Source of the DNA: Anthostomella pinea
Taxonomy: Eukaryota > Ascomycota > Sordariomycetes > Xylariales > Xylariaceae
DNA length: 64,000 nucleotides
Direction: 5' to 3'
Assembly: GCA_963556695.1 (NCBI GenBank)
Contig: CAUWAG010000004.1
Span: 3,968,001-4,032,000 of the forward strand
Part shown: positions 55,651 to 64,000 of the stretch, piece by piece
Position numbering within the stretch: position 1 is the first letter of the stretch
How the letters are laid out: every line of letters begins with the position of its first letter
The notes under the pieces: model-generated
The model's database searches: none
What the model was told of the DNA's origin: nothing
What the model saw: only the letters and a program-made list of their open reading frames with translations
Position numbers and translations under genes: made by a program

Positions 55651-57160
55651 TCTATTCGATGCGTCAAATCTACTACTGTCTTACAAGTAAGCTTCATAGG
55701 TCGCCCCAAGGATTATTGATATGTGACCAGATATCAGTATAACCATGGAGTCTGTAATAGCATCGACCATACTAGACAAAGAAACAGCGGTCAGAGATAC
55801 ACCATGTTGGCACGTCAAGGGATGCAATGACAGTGGCTGGTCTGGGTTCTGTTAAGTGGCCTATCCTCACCATGACCAATCTTTAGGTATCAAGAAGCCG
55901 ACTCAGAACTGCAAGCGTGGAGCCAGCCCATGTGCTGAGCCCAGCGCTTGGCATGTATTATCATGTCAGATACTCCACTCTGTATCTGTATCTAGATATT
56001 CAAAGAGCTGTGTCATAGTGGCGACCATGGAAAGACTTTCACCGCCTCGTGAGGTCATAAGTGATGTGTCAGCTAGCATAGCGGGACAGATGTCCAGCTT
56101 TCATTCAAAAAAGGGCCAGCAGGGGATGGGTGATGCTCGTTATCGGCCTTGTGATACGGCTCACGTATATGTCATGGTTCAGAAGTCCATGTACTGTTCG
56201 AACCTTGCTCATGGGCAGTTTTGATCGGTTCGATACATAGCCATGGGTCAACACTTCCACATCCGTCTTCGTGTAGAGAAGTTGGAGCCATGTTGTTGAA
56301 CACACGAACTTGGTCTAATGTACATACTTAAGTAAGGGGTCAACCTGTCAATGAAGCACCATGCCTGCGGATGATTGTTAAAGAAAGCCGCGAGACGGCC
56401 TGCATGGATATCTATGCCCACAGCGTGTGTTGAAATCGAATATTGTTTGATTTCAAAGGAGTACTGCATGCCTTGTGCAACCTTAAGAGCCGTTGAGCAA
56501 CTCTGGTTGACGTTCTTCACGACCTACTTGCGTGTTGTATTCGGCGAAACCTCGATTGCGAGCCTAAAAGTAACCTTCTACTTGGATAATGCCTATGGGA
56601 CGACCAGTTCTAACATTACCTACCTATCTGACTCTCTCAGCCATCGGTTCTCGCCATGCTGCACTCCATGACTACCTATGTTTCGAGTTGTGTAATTAGT
56701 CTGGGTGTGTCAGGGGTCATACGGCGATAAGGGGCTATAGCCGATGCGGGGTAACTGCATATAAGGGGCTCTCGCATATCGCTCCCTTGAGGTCTAGAAG
56801 GCCAGGTTTTAGCTGTATATAATGGTCTCGTTTGGAATGGATGCCCTGTCACGCTGCCACGCCCTTATGTTGACAGGGCGGGTATGCCAGATATGCACTT
56901 GATATTGCTGCTCTCGGCTGCTGTGCCGTCTTGCTGCCTGCGGAAGGACATGGCGAGCTGAAGTGGACACTGGATGGTAGGCAGTTTACGCATGTCCCTT
57001 TCTCGGAGGTCCTTGCTCCAAGGCTCCTCCCTCCTCCCTTAAACACTTTCACTCTACCCGCCTAGACTCAAGCTATCATTGAAACGTCAGCGACATTCAT
57101 AAAACATACCTGTTCACGAGGTCGACGAGACGCTTGCACCAGCTATACGAACACCTCAAG
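55651..57160. other. 1.5 kb intergenic, nothing recognised
   Basis: Several frames of 60-120 codons on both strands without motif. GGGGCTATAGCC/GGGGCTCTCGC-like direct repeats (ATAAGGGGCT) near 56728-56770. Confidence 0.4.
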
Positions 57161-57696
57161 ATGGCGCAGAGCATACAAAGTGAAGCAGATGCCTTCATCA
57201 AGCGCTACGCCGCGCTCTTCTCATCCCCGTGTTGCTCTTCGCCAGACGAGGCGGGACAGCTCGCAGACGAAGTCGGCAAGCACTATCGGCCTGGCGTGAC
57301 GTTCTTTACCAATGGCGAGATATCACGCTTCGAAGTTGGTCTCCCTTCACCTTCCGGCCAAAAGCCCACTGACAGCCGATGCAGAGCCAATCCGAATCAG
57401 CGCGTTTCGTAGAGGGCGAGATGCGCAAGAACATCGAGTCTGGGGTGGGCACGCGGCTGGATCTACTTGCCATCCACAAGACAGAAGTCTACAGCCCGAC
57501 GTCCGCTCTCTGCTGGTTGGAATGGGAGTTCGTACCGAAGGCCGGGAGTGAGTACGGTGGCAAAAGCTGGAAGTTCACCAACATCTACGGCTACCGAGCC
57601 GCGACTAAAGAGAGTGCCGCTGGCTGGGAGTTCGTGGTGCGAGATGACGAAGTCAACGCCTTCGTACAGGCTACGGGTAAAACGTTCGAAGCTTAG
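57161..57696 (+). CDS. NTF2/SnoaL-like small protein
   Basis: 161 residues in two exons (57161-57334, 57385-57696; 50-nt intron, phase 0). The order of segments fits an NTF2-like fold: an N-terminal helix AQSIQSEADAFIKRYAALF, HYRPGVTFFTNGEISRFE, a helix with FVEGEMRKNIESGVGTRLDL, then strands KTEVYSPTSALCWLEWEFVP, GGKSWKFTNIYGYRAA and AAGWEFVVRDDEVNAF. No signal peptide. The donor is GTTGGT, a weak site, but the splice restores the frame and removes an in-frame stop. Catalytic role, if any, is unknown. The start is the first ATG. Confidence 0.78.
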
Positions 57697-58164
57697 CTTA
57701 CGCCATTGCGAGTACAAGCACGCGTTCCAATGTGCAGCAACCCAATCTTAATCCCTAGCATTTCGCCATGTGATTTCGCCCGCCAGCCGTCCCTCGCGCG
57801 GCAGCTGTGGAATGGCTAGGAAGGAAGGGGGGTTATCAACTGGGTGGTAGCTTTTGTGATTCTTTTTAGGGTTGTGGCTGTCTCATCAGACCTGGCTTCG
57901 GGGCCTTGAGACGGCACAGTCATGTCTGAGATGGTCAAGTCATGCTGGCCCAATACAAGCGTGTTCTTCCATCTCGCTCTCCGTCTCCCGTGTCACTGCT
58001 GTGAACTTATATAGGCCTCCCCGGGCCTTTCTAGTCATACAGTCAAAACAGAGAAACGGCTCATTTCCGACGTCTCAAACTAATCGAAACGTCTCGCAAC
58101 GGCACGTCTTGAGCAGTCCTAATAATGTGCTTGATGATCGACAAGATTCGAGGTAATGCTTCGT
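57697..58164. other. Intergenic
   Basis: About 470 bp between the NTF2-like gene and the decayed gene on the other strand. Nothing recognised. Confidence 0.5.
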
Positions 58165-59121
58165 TCAAGTAGCGAGAGATCCACTGATTCTGGTCGCGTG
58201 CAAACAACGATCCAGTTGGGTCGACGTATCTTCTGGTGCTACCGCGTTTGCAACAACGCTGGAGGTTGGCTGCAGCGAGTATTCGCAGAGACGGCATCGC
58301 ATCCTGGGCTCATATCCTTGAAGCAGGGTTGTGATGTCGAAGCGGTTGAACTCAGTGCTCTCATCGCCTTGGTAGAGCGGAGCTTCGTAGCAGCAGGTTG
58401 GTGCAAGCGCGCCGTGCAGCTTGACTAGACCTTGCAGCACCAGGCCAATCGGTACGCCTTCCGCTGCCATCTCATTCACCAGGGTGAGAGCGCCGCCTGC
58501 GCTGGGCTTCGCGTGTTGGGTCGTTCCTTGTTCAAGGCGAGCAATAATCTCCTGATAGCAAGGGTAGAGCGGATGGTCTTCGTTCCAGCGCCGAGGAGGG
58601 TGCTTCAGCTAGACGTGGGCTTCATCCAGACTCTTGATGATGAATTCGCCAGTTACCGATGGAATGAAAGATTCATGCAGGGCGGTGGCGAATGAGTTCA
58701 GGCCGTACTTGGTCCTGTGAGAGTCAGCATCAAGCTTCAACCCTCAGCTACCCGGTGCCGCTTACTGAGCCTTGTGCACATCCACCAGCATCGCATGCGC
58801 GACGTCGTACGAAAGCTTCGGAGCGGTCAACGTCTTCCGAACACTTCACACCACCTTGCCCATCTCATCTCGGGAGTGCGGCGAAATCTGACCGTCACGA
58901 AATTTCCTCAAGTTTGCAAGGTCCCCCAGGTTGGTGCCTTTGTACCCTTAGGTATCTTCGACCGACATTTTCTTGGCCTAGTTCAGAAGCTTTCTTCCAC
59001 TATCGAGCTCCTTGGTCGGAGGACCATCCTCGTCGTCCTGGTAGGGCGGCTTCCGCTTCGGCTTGGTGGGTGTCTTCGGGACGCTTTATTTCGCCGGCCA
59101 ATCGCGGACGTCACTACCTCA
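58165..59121 (-). pseudogene. Decayed gene of unknown family with six C-to-T type stops
   Basis: One minus-strand frame runs from about 59121 to a clean intron (donor at 58765, acceptor at 58715, 51 nt) and on in phase to a TAG at 58165. It is broken only by stops at 59119, 59086, 58978, 58948 and 58846 (first exon) and 58609 (second exon). Each stop is one C-to-T change from CAA, CAG or CGA, and there are no frameshifts. The text between is protein-like: KTPTKPKRKPPYQDDEDGPP, LRKFRDGQISPHSRDEMGKV, SYDVAHAMLVDVHKAQ joined to TKYGLNSFATALHESF, then PCYQEIIARLEQGTTQH and NEMAAEGVPIGLVLQGLVK. No family recognised. The lesion type fits RIP, which would imply a duplicated gene. Confidence 0.65.
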
Positions 59122-59137
59122 GTAGTCTCCAGCAGCA

Positions 59138-59430
59138 ATGCCTACCTTCTCCGGTCAGAAAGCTAGGTGGGCCAAGCGGTACCCGACGGATACAACCGTT
59201 GCTGTTGGGAAATCCAGAGCAACTACTGACATCGAGAGGCAAACGGCTGCCAACTCAGCACTCGAGGACGAAGTTGCAGAGAGAGAAACAAGACCAAGGA
59301 AGAACTTGCCGCAGCCGTAGAAGAAACCCATCCCGCCAACATCCCACGACCAATCCGCAAGCTCGCAGATGGCCTCCCACCAGTAATTTACCTCTTCTCC
59401 TCACGCGGCGTGCTCCGTGCTCCCTAGGCC
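59138..59430 (+). pseudogene. Short coding relic on the plus strand
   Basis: ATG at 59138 opens a Thr/Ala/Arg-rich frame (FSGQKARWAKRYPTDTTVAV, RQTAANSALEDEVAERE) that soon stops. A neighbouring frame continues with EELAAAVEETHPANIPRPI and KLADGLPPVIYLFSSRGVL to a TAG near 59428. An indel between them would explain this. Family unknown. Confidence 0.3.
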
Positions 59431-60419
59431 TGCCTGATTCAGGTACGTATACTGATGGGTAGCACCCCTGGGGCCCGTCGTCAGCGCAAATCGCTTGCTC
59501 CAGCAGTACGACTCAAGACCTTCCTCCAATCCAGCGCCATATCCCGGCCTCCAATCCGTGGGCCGGGATAGCATTCGGGGTAAGGCTCGCCACACGACCG
59601 TCGTTGACTTGCTATCGTCAGGGCCGCACCGTGAAATTGGTATGGCGGGCGTAAAGTTATTGAGTATTCAAATGGTGGGCCTGGGGCTACATTTGCATTG
59701 CCCAAGCGCGGGTGAAAGAGACATGATCAGTCTGATAGAAGGTCGTTGCTATGAGCAAGAGTCTCGCCCGATTGACTCTGGTATACTGCCATATCCATTG
59801 ATAGATGCTGTGCTTGATATGAGTGAGCGACGGACATTGGAAGGCTGGCCGGCTGGGTTAGAGATTGGCGTTGTGAAGGACCTGGACTGATGCCCGCAGG
59901 CCCGATGCTTCACGGTTCAATGTTGCCTTGCGGGGCAAACTTAACGGCTCAGCCACAAGCGCTATTCTTAGACTTGAGCGCCACCGACCGATCCACTGGG
60001 ACATGCCTTTAGTGGGGGCGGGGCTGCGGCTGGGGAACCCCGGCACGTCAAGTTTCGCCGTTTTAAGGTGCCCATCGAGACTTCGAGTTTCGCTCATGCG
60101 CAACTCACTGATCAGTCAAGATTTCAGACCTGACTGCTGAACAACAGACATTGAGATGATGACGACTGCCCGCGCGATACTGAGAAGGTCAAGCTTCCGC
60201 TAGTACGAGAACCACCAGTTGACGTGCTTGCCAGGTAAGTACTCTCGGACCAGGGCTAAGATTATGCCTGAGTTGCCACGCAATCTATCATCACGCAATG
60301 AACAGCCCAAAACCATACCGAGACATGGATCACGAAGCCAGTACGCTGGTGAGTTGACGTGTGTGTTACCTGTCATTGTGTGAAGCACCGGACTGTGGAT
60401 GATGAGAACTGACCTCGTC
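59431..60419. other. Intergenic or unreadable relic DNA
   Basis: About 1 kb with overlapping short frames on both strands and no motif. Given relics on both sides it is probably old coding debris. Confidence 0.35.
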
Positions 60420-60654
60420 CTTGTTGCATAGAGCACAAATCGGACCCGGGCGTTGGGGGTCAAAACATGAACTCATAATGGACTCAATGCGAGCCTGGAA
60501 TCGATCTAGAGTGACACGAGAACGAGATAGCCCACATGATGTCAGGAAAAGCTGGATATATCTGTTCCAATGGAGCGTCATCCTCCGCTGCAGCGGCCTC
60601 TCGGGTTTCCTCAACGCTGAGTTGTCCATGTCTTGACTTGCCCAGCGCATTCAT
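60420..60654 (-). pseudogene. Short coding relic on the minus strand
   Basis: ATG at 60654 opens NALGKSRHGQLSVEETREAA then EDDAPLEQIYPAFPDIMW. One base later the neighbouring frame takes over with LDRFQARIESIMSSCFDPQ and PGPICALCNKDE. Protein-like text across a frame change suggests decay. It may belong to the decayed gene at 58-59 kb as a 5' exon, but the gap is unreadable. Confidence 0.3.
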
Positions 60655-61069
60655 GTTGTCGGGTGCTCAGACCTCCAGTTACCAAGCCACAGCCACTCTA
60701 TTTGCGAAGACAGGCTGACTTCACAACCGCGCCGCGTCTCCATTTGGCATTCATTATCGAATTCGAGCTAGCCTGCTCAGCCGCATTGACGAAGTCAGAA
60801 CTGTTATTCTGCCGACTTCGAAGGAGGCTGACGTCAACTCCGACCTCCATCAAAGACCCAACCTACAAGCTTGCCCCCTATACGCGTCCCAGCTGGATGG
60901 GTCATGGAGACGCCCGGGAGGGCCGTCAAGTCACAGTATGCCAGACACGCATACTGCAGGTGAGTGGCTGCGTACACGTAAGTCTACATCGAGTTAAGGT
61001 TCGTGTACGGTAGAGGTTGCCCCCCGTCTGTCACATCCGCTGCATCGTCTATCCGTGATTCACTCTCTC
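60655..61069. other. Intergenic
   Basis: Upstream flank of the GPI-type protein gene. Nothing recognised. Confidence 0.5.
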
Positions 61070-61077
61070 TATATAAG
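61070..61077 (+). promoter_or_regulatory. TATA box upstream of the GPI-type protein gene
   Basis: TATATAAG about 240 bp before the ATG at 61318, followed by a pyrimidine-rich CTAC/CTCA leader typical of strongly expressed fungal genes. Confidence 0.5.
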
Positions 61078-61317
61078 TCACCCCGTTAATCCAGCTCCGA
61101 GTCATTGTGTACTACATACGGCCACAGACTCATCGAATCCCACGATATCTCTACTGCTACCTACCTACTATAAGGCTTGCTATTCCTCGATCCGTTCACA
61201 GTCAACCAACCCAGTCTCCAACAGCACCTGTTCACTACCTACCTATCATATCTACCCTATCTACCTCACTTACCTCACTTCATCTTCATCACCATCAGCA
61301 CAGCTTCAATATCCAAG

Positions 61318-61989
61318 ATGAGGGTCGCTATCGCCGTTCCATTCGTCGCCGCCACGGTTGCCATGGCTCAGAGTGGCAACACTTATACCGGAACTTATGG
61401 CAGCTTCTCCGGCACCGCGACCTACACTCTCTCAGGCACCGTCCACACCGTTGGCGGCACAAACGTCAATCCTTACACCTACGGCTCCAGCACCTACACA
61501 GTCGGCGGCAAGAGCAGCACAGCTTCCGCCGCCGAGGCCACCGACGCAGTCTCAGCCGCAGCCGACGGCGACGGGGAAGAGGAAGAATCCAGCAGCGCCG
61601 TCGCCAGCGGATCCAGATCGTACTCCTACTCCGCGACCTACTCCGGGACGTACTCCTATACCGGCGCGCCGACGACCATGACGTACGGCTCCAACACCGT
61701 CGTTCTGGGCACCGCTGCATCGTCGTCCTCGGCGGAGGCGGAGGCGGCCGCGGCGGCTACTACCGAAGCCGCGAGTGCCGGTGGTGGGAGCGCCGGCGGT
61801 GCTGCCTCGACCGGCTTTAGCGCTTCCCAGAACGGCACGTTCACGACTAAAGGTGCCGGCGGTAGCGCTACTGCTACCCCCTCGGGCCCGTCATCCACCT
61901 CTTCCATCCCCGCTGGTGGTGCCGCTGGTATCCAGGCCGCGACTGGCATGCTGGCTCTTGTCGGTGCTGCTGCCGCTTACCTGCTGTAG
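61318..61989 (+). CDS. Small Ser/Ala/Gly-rich GPI-type surface protein
   Basis: 223 residues, no intron. A signal peptide (MRVAIAVPFVAATVAMAQ) precedes Thr/Tyr/Gly-rich repeats (SGNTYTGTYGSFSGTATYTL, GGTNVNPYTYGSSTYTVGG, later SYSYSATYSGTYSYTGAP and MTYGSNTVVLG). An acidic patch DGDGEEEESSSA lies in the middle. An Ala/Ser/Gly-rich stalk follows, and the protein ends in a hydrophobic tail (IQAATGMLALVGAAAAYLL) with no charged residue after it, the pattern of a GPI-attachment signal. The only N-glycosylation sequon seen is NGT near the end. Expected in the cell wall or plasma membrane. The exact family is unknown; strong codon bias toward C-ending codons and the leader suggest high expression. 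Confidence 0.85.
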   Translation: MRVAIAVPFVAATVAMAQSGNTYTGTYGSFSGTATYTLSGTVHTVGGTNVNPYTYGSSTYTVGGKSSTASAAEATDAVSAAADGDGEEEESSSAVASGSRSYSYSATYSGTYSYTGAPTTMTYGSNTVVLGTAASSSSAEAEAAAAATTEAASAGGGSAGGAASTGFSASQNGTFTTKGAGGSATATPSGPSSTSSIPAGGAAGIQAATGMLALVGAAAAYLL

Positions 61990-63103
61990 GGTGTCTGCTG
62001 GGTCGGTCACCTTGGGATCTGATTCATTTCATCCGGCAGGCTGGTCCTCGGCTCGGCTGCGACATGGACTTTTTGCGTATCATGCTTTAATCGCTCCATC
62101 ATTCAGTCACTTCATACAACCTCACTCGGTACACTTGGCTACGGATGGAGCATCTGGAGGGCGTTGCGGCTACGGCGGCCATTACTGTTTTCAACTGGGG
62201 CATTGGATCTGGATCTGTCCAACACAAGATCTTTCATACGGCGAATACGGCGATACTGTACTATACCGGGACATCTGGGGGGAACGCGAATTGTGAAGGT
62301 GGTTACTACGAGATTGGGATTAAACCACGCGATTGGAATTAATTCATTAGACTTGGCTCACTTACCCAATTTCTAGCTTGCATTGTAATAGAGTTGTTAC
62401 TTTGGACTCGTTCGTAACTTTGTTGTGACTGGACTCGTAATTTCTTTTCTAATGTCGCCGGACTTTTGTGACTATCTACCGTGACCACCAAGACGATCCG
62501 TACCTAGGTGTTTAACTACGGCATGCCAGTTAGACTTTCAGCATAACACGTCACGGGCTGTTTCATGGCGGAGGTCCGGAAACGGGATCTGGTCGGCACT
62601 TCCACACACAGACAATGCCCATCCATGGCTTGCAACTATCGCCATGACCTCGAAACTCTGAGATGGGGCCGTGCCATGTCATGTGTGAACCCAATCGAAT
62701 AGAAGTCGGTTTCATCATGTATGCTACCATGCACGTGTGTCTTTGGTTGTATGCTAATATGTACGTGTGTACCTATCTATGTAATAACGTGAATGCACAT
62801 GCTTGCTAACGCCGTTCTATGCTGATAATGACAATGATGCCGGTCTGATAAAGCTGATGTAGATGATGCTCCCCCGAGCCCCAAAACGGGCCTCCCTGTG
62901 CTCGCTCCCCTCCCCTATTTGCACCATGTAGGCAAACCCAAAGCAAACCCAAATGCGTAAGCAAGTAAGAGACCAGACACGCCACGGAAGCTCGCTGGTT
63001 GGCCGACGCTTCTACGCGTCCTCCTCGCCATGCCTCATACCACGAGGCGTCTCACATATCCCTCCTTTCCCTCCTGCCATCGTCGTCCGCACAGACCGCC
63101 CAA
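61990..63103. other. Intergenic between convergent surface-protein genes
   Basis: 1.1 kb holding the 3' regions of both flanking genes. GTACGTGTGT-like words near 62730-62770. Nothing recognised. Confidence 0.5.
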
Positions 63104-64000
63104 TCAAAGCATCCACAGCACAACCACCCACCCCACACCCAACCAAACCAAGCCTCCTATTCTCATCCCGCCCCTACCCACACCCCCACTAGGCAACTCC
63201 TTCTGCACCGTCGCCATCGCCGTCGCCGCGCTCAGCGTACAACTCGCCGTCCCACACGCATACCCCGACGGACAGCAGCCCGCCACAGGCCCCGCGGCGC
63301 TCCCGCACAGATACCAGCCCGAGCCACACGGCGACGTCGAAGTCCCTGCCGCCGCGGCGTCGGTGACGGGCACGACGACGGTCGCGCCGTCCGTGGTGAT
63401 CGTGGTCGAGGCGATGGGCGGACAGGACGTCGTGGCGCAGTCGCGGCCTGTGCGGCAGCAGCCGGAGCCGGCGGTCGCGAGGCAGGCGTAGAAACCTGTG
63501 GGGCAGTAGTCGGCTGTGTTTGTGCTTGTGGAGGAGGAGGCGGTGGTTGGGGATGGGGAGGTGGTGTCGGAGCTCGTGGGGCGGACTGGGGGGATGCCGC
63601 CTGTGTTTGTGGATGTAGATGTAGATGTAGATGTAGATGTAGATGTAGATGTAGATGTAGATGTAGACGTGGAGGTGGCTTCGGTGGTCGTCGAGGTGAC
63701 TGTGCTCGTCGCGTCGGAGGCGGAGGGCGTGATGATGATTATGACAGTTACGATCGAGGTCGTTGGCGTGGGCGAGGTCAGCACAGTTGATGAGGTTGTC
63801 GTTTGCGTTATCACGGAGACGGTGCTCGCGACGCCTGTTCATGTAGCATTTCGTCAGTATAGCTTCTTCTCGACACCAGCTACCGACCCCAGGCTCGTCG
63901 CCAAACAGATCCATAGCAGAAAGCATATAGAATAGATGGAATGCAACTTACATCCAACCTGCGCACATACAAACCCGGGTATACAGCACCCGCCCCCCAC
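63104..64000 (-). CDS. Cysteine-rich GPI-type surface protein, N-terminus beyond window
   Basis: Two exons visible (64000-63952 partial, 63834-63104; 117-nt intron, GTAAGT donor). Three similar cysteine modules: GCCIPGFVCAQVGC across the intron, CPTGFYACLATAGSGCC with RTGRDCATTSC, and CGSGWYLCGSAAGPVAGCC with PSGYACGTASC. They share a C-x(6-9)-GCC-x4-(Y/R)xC-x4-C pattern. Between the first and second is a long Ser/Thr stalk containing a (ThrSer)n run. The C-terminus is hydrophobic (GGLVWLGVGWVVVLWML), as in GPI-anchored proteins. The signal peptide lies right of base 64000. Likely a wall protein; ligand unknown. Confidence 0.82.
63612..63666. repeat. Coding hexanucleotide microsatellite (GATGTA)n
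   Basis: About nine head-to-tail GATGTA units on the plus strand; on the coding strand they read alternating Thr and Ser codons in the stalk of the surface protein. Since units are six bases, copy-number change keeps the frame. Confidence 0.9.

Noticed and set aside
1..64000. tRNA, rRNA and CRISPR arrays
   Set aside because: No B-box-containing cloverleaf, rRNA-like sequence or spaced direct repeats with unique spacers was seen.

Overview
The window is nuclear DNA of a filamentous ascomycete (Pezizomycotina, most likely a Sordariomycete). The evidence is short spliceosomal introns (about 42-300 nt, GT-AG with CTAAC/CTGAC-like branch sites), fungal-specific families (an AtfA/Aft1-type bZIP factor, a laccase, GPI-type wall proteins), and AT-rich repeats and decayed genes that carry C-to-T type lesions like those left by repeat-induced point mutation (RIP). 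I saw no prokaryotic operons, tRNA, rRNA or CRISPR.

Layout. 1-7.4 kb: 5' part of a secreted laccase (minus strand, running off the left edge), then about 5 kb of gene relics including a gutted aldehyde dehydrogenase, then a small GFA-family enzyme. 9.2-14.4 kb: a housekeeping block with a DUF1365 membrane protein, MBF1 and the replication-licensing factor Cdt1, whose upstream region has G1/S-type boxes. 14.4-22.4 kb: a gene-poor stretch. 22.4-31.1 kb: a GST-like protein, the AtfA-type stress regulator, and the kinetochore subunit Dsn1/Mis13. 31-42 kb: an unknown decayed gene, the SDH assembly factor SDHAF2, the COPII cargo receptor Erv25 divergent from U1 snRNP protein C (U1-C), an array of five CCHC zinc knuckles in frame behind the U1-C stop codon, and a large disordered protein.

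44.5-49.2 kb is an accessory block: a secreted agmatinase-like ureohydrolase with two GC-AG introns, a short SnoaL-like protein and a fructosamine-kinase pseudogene. 49.4-51.4 kb is AT-rich repeat DNA with two separate insertions of one 212-214 bp TG...CA element. 51.5-55.4 kb is an orphan island: a Cys-cluster protein, a protein of 29-residue charged tandem repeats, and a small unknown. 57-61 kb holds an NTF2/SnoaL-like gene and more decayed genes. 61.3-64 kb holds two Ser/Thr-rich GPI-type surface proteins, the last cut by the window edge.

Conserved single-copy genes (MBF1, CDT1, ATFA, DSN1, SDHAF2, ERV25, U1-C) look intact. The gaps between them hold accessory, secreted or decayed genes. 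There is no biosynthetic cluster. The strongest candidate for something new is the zinc-knuckle array that has no ATG and lies directly behind the U1-C stop codon. The 29-residue repeat protein and the secreted agmatinase with two GC-AG introns are next. Exon boundaries were worked out by eye from splice signals and frame continuity; no alignment or transcript data were available.
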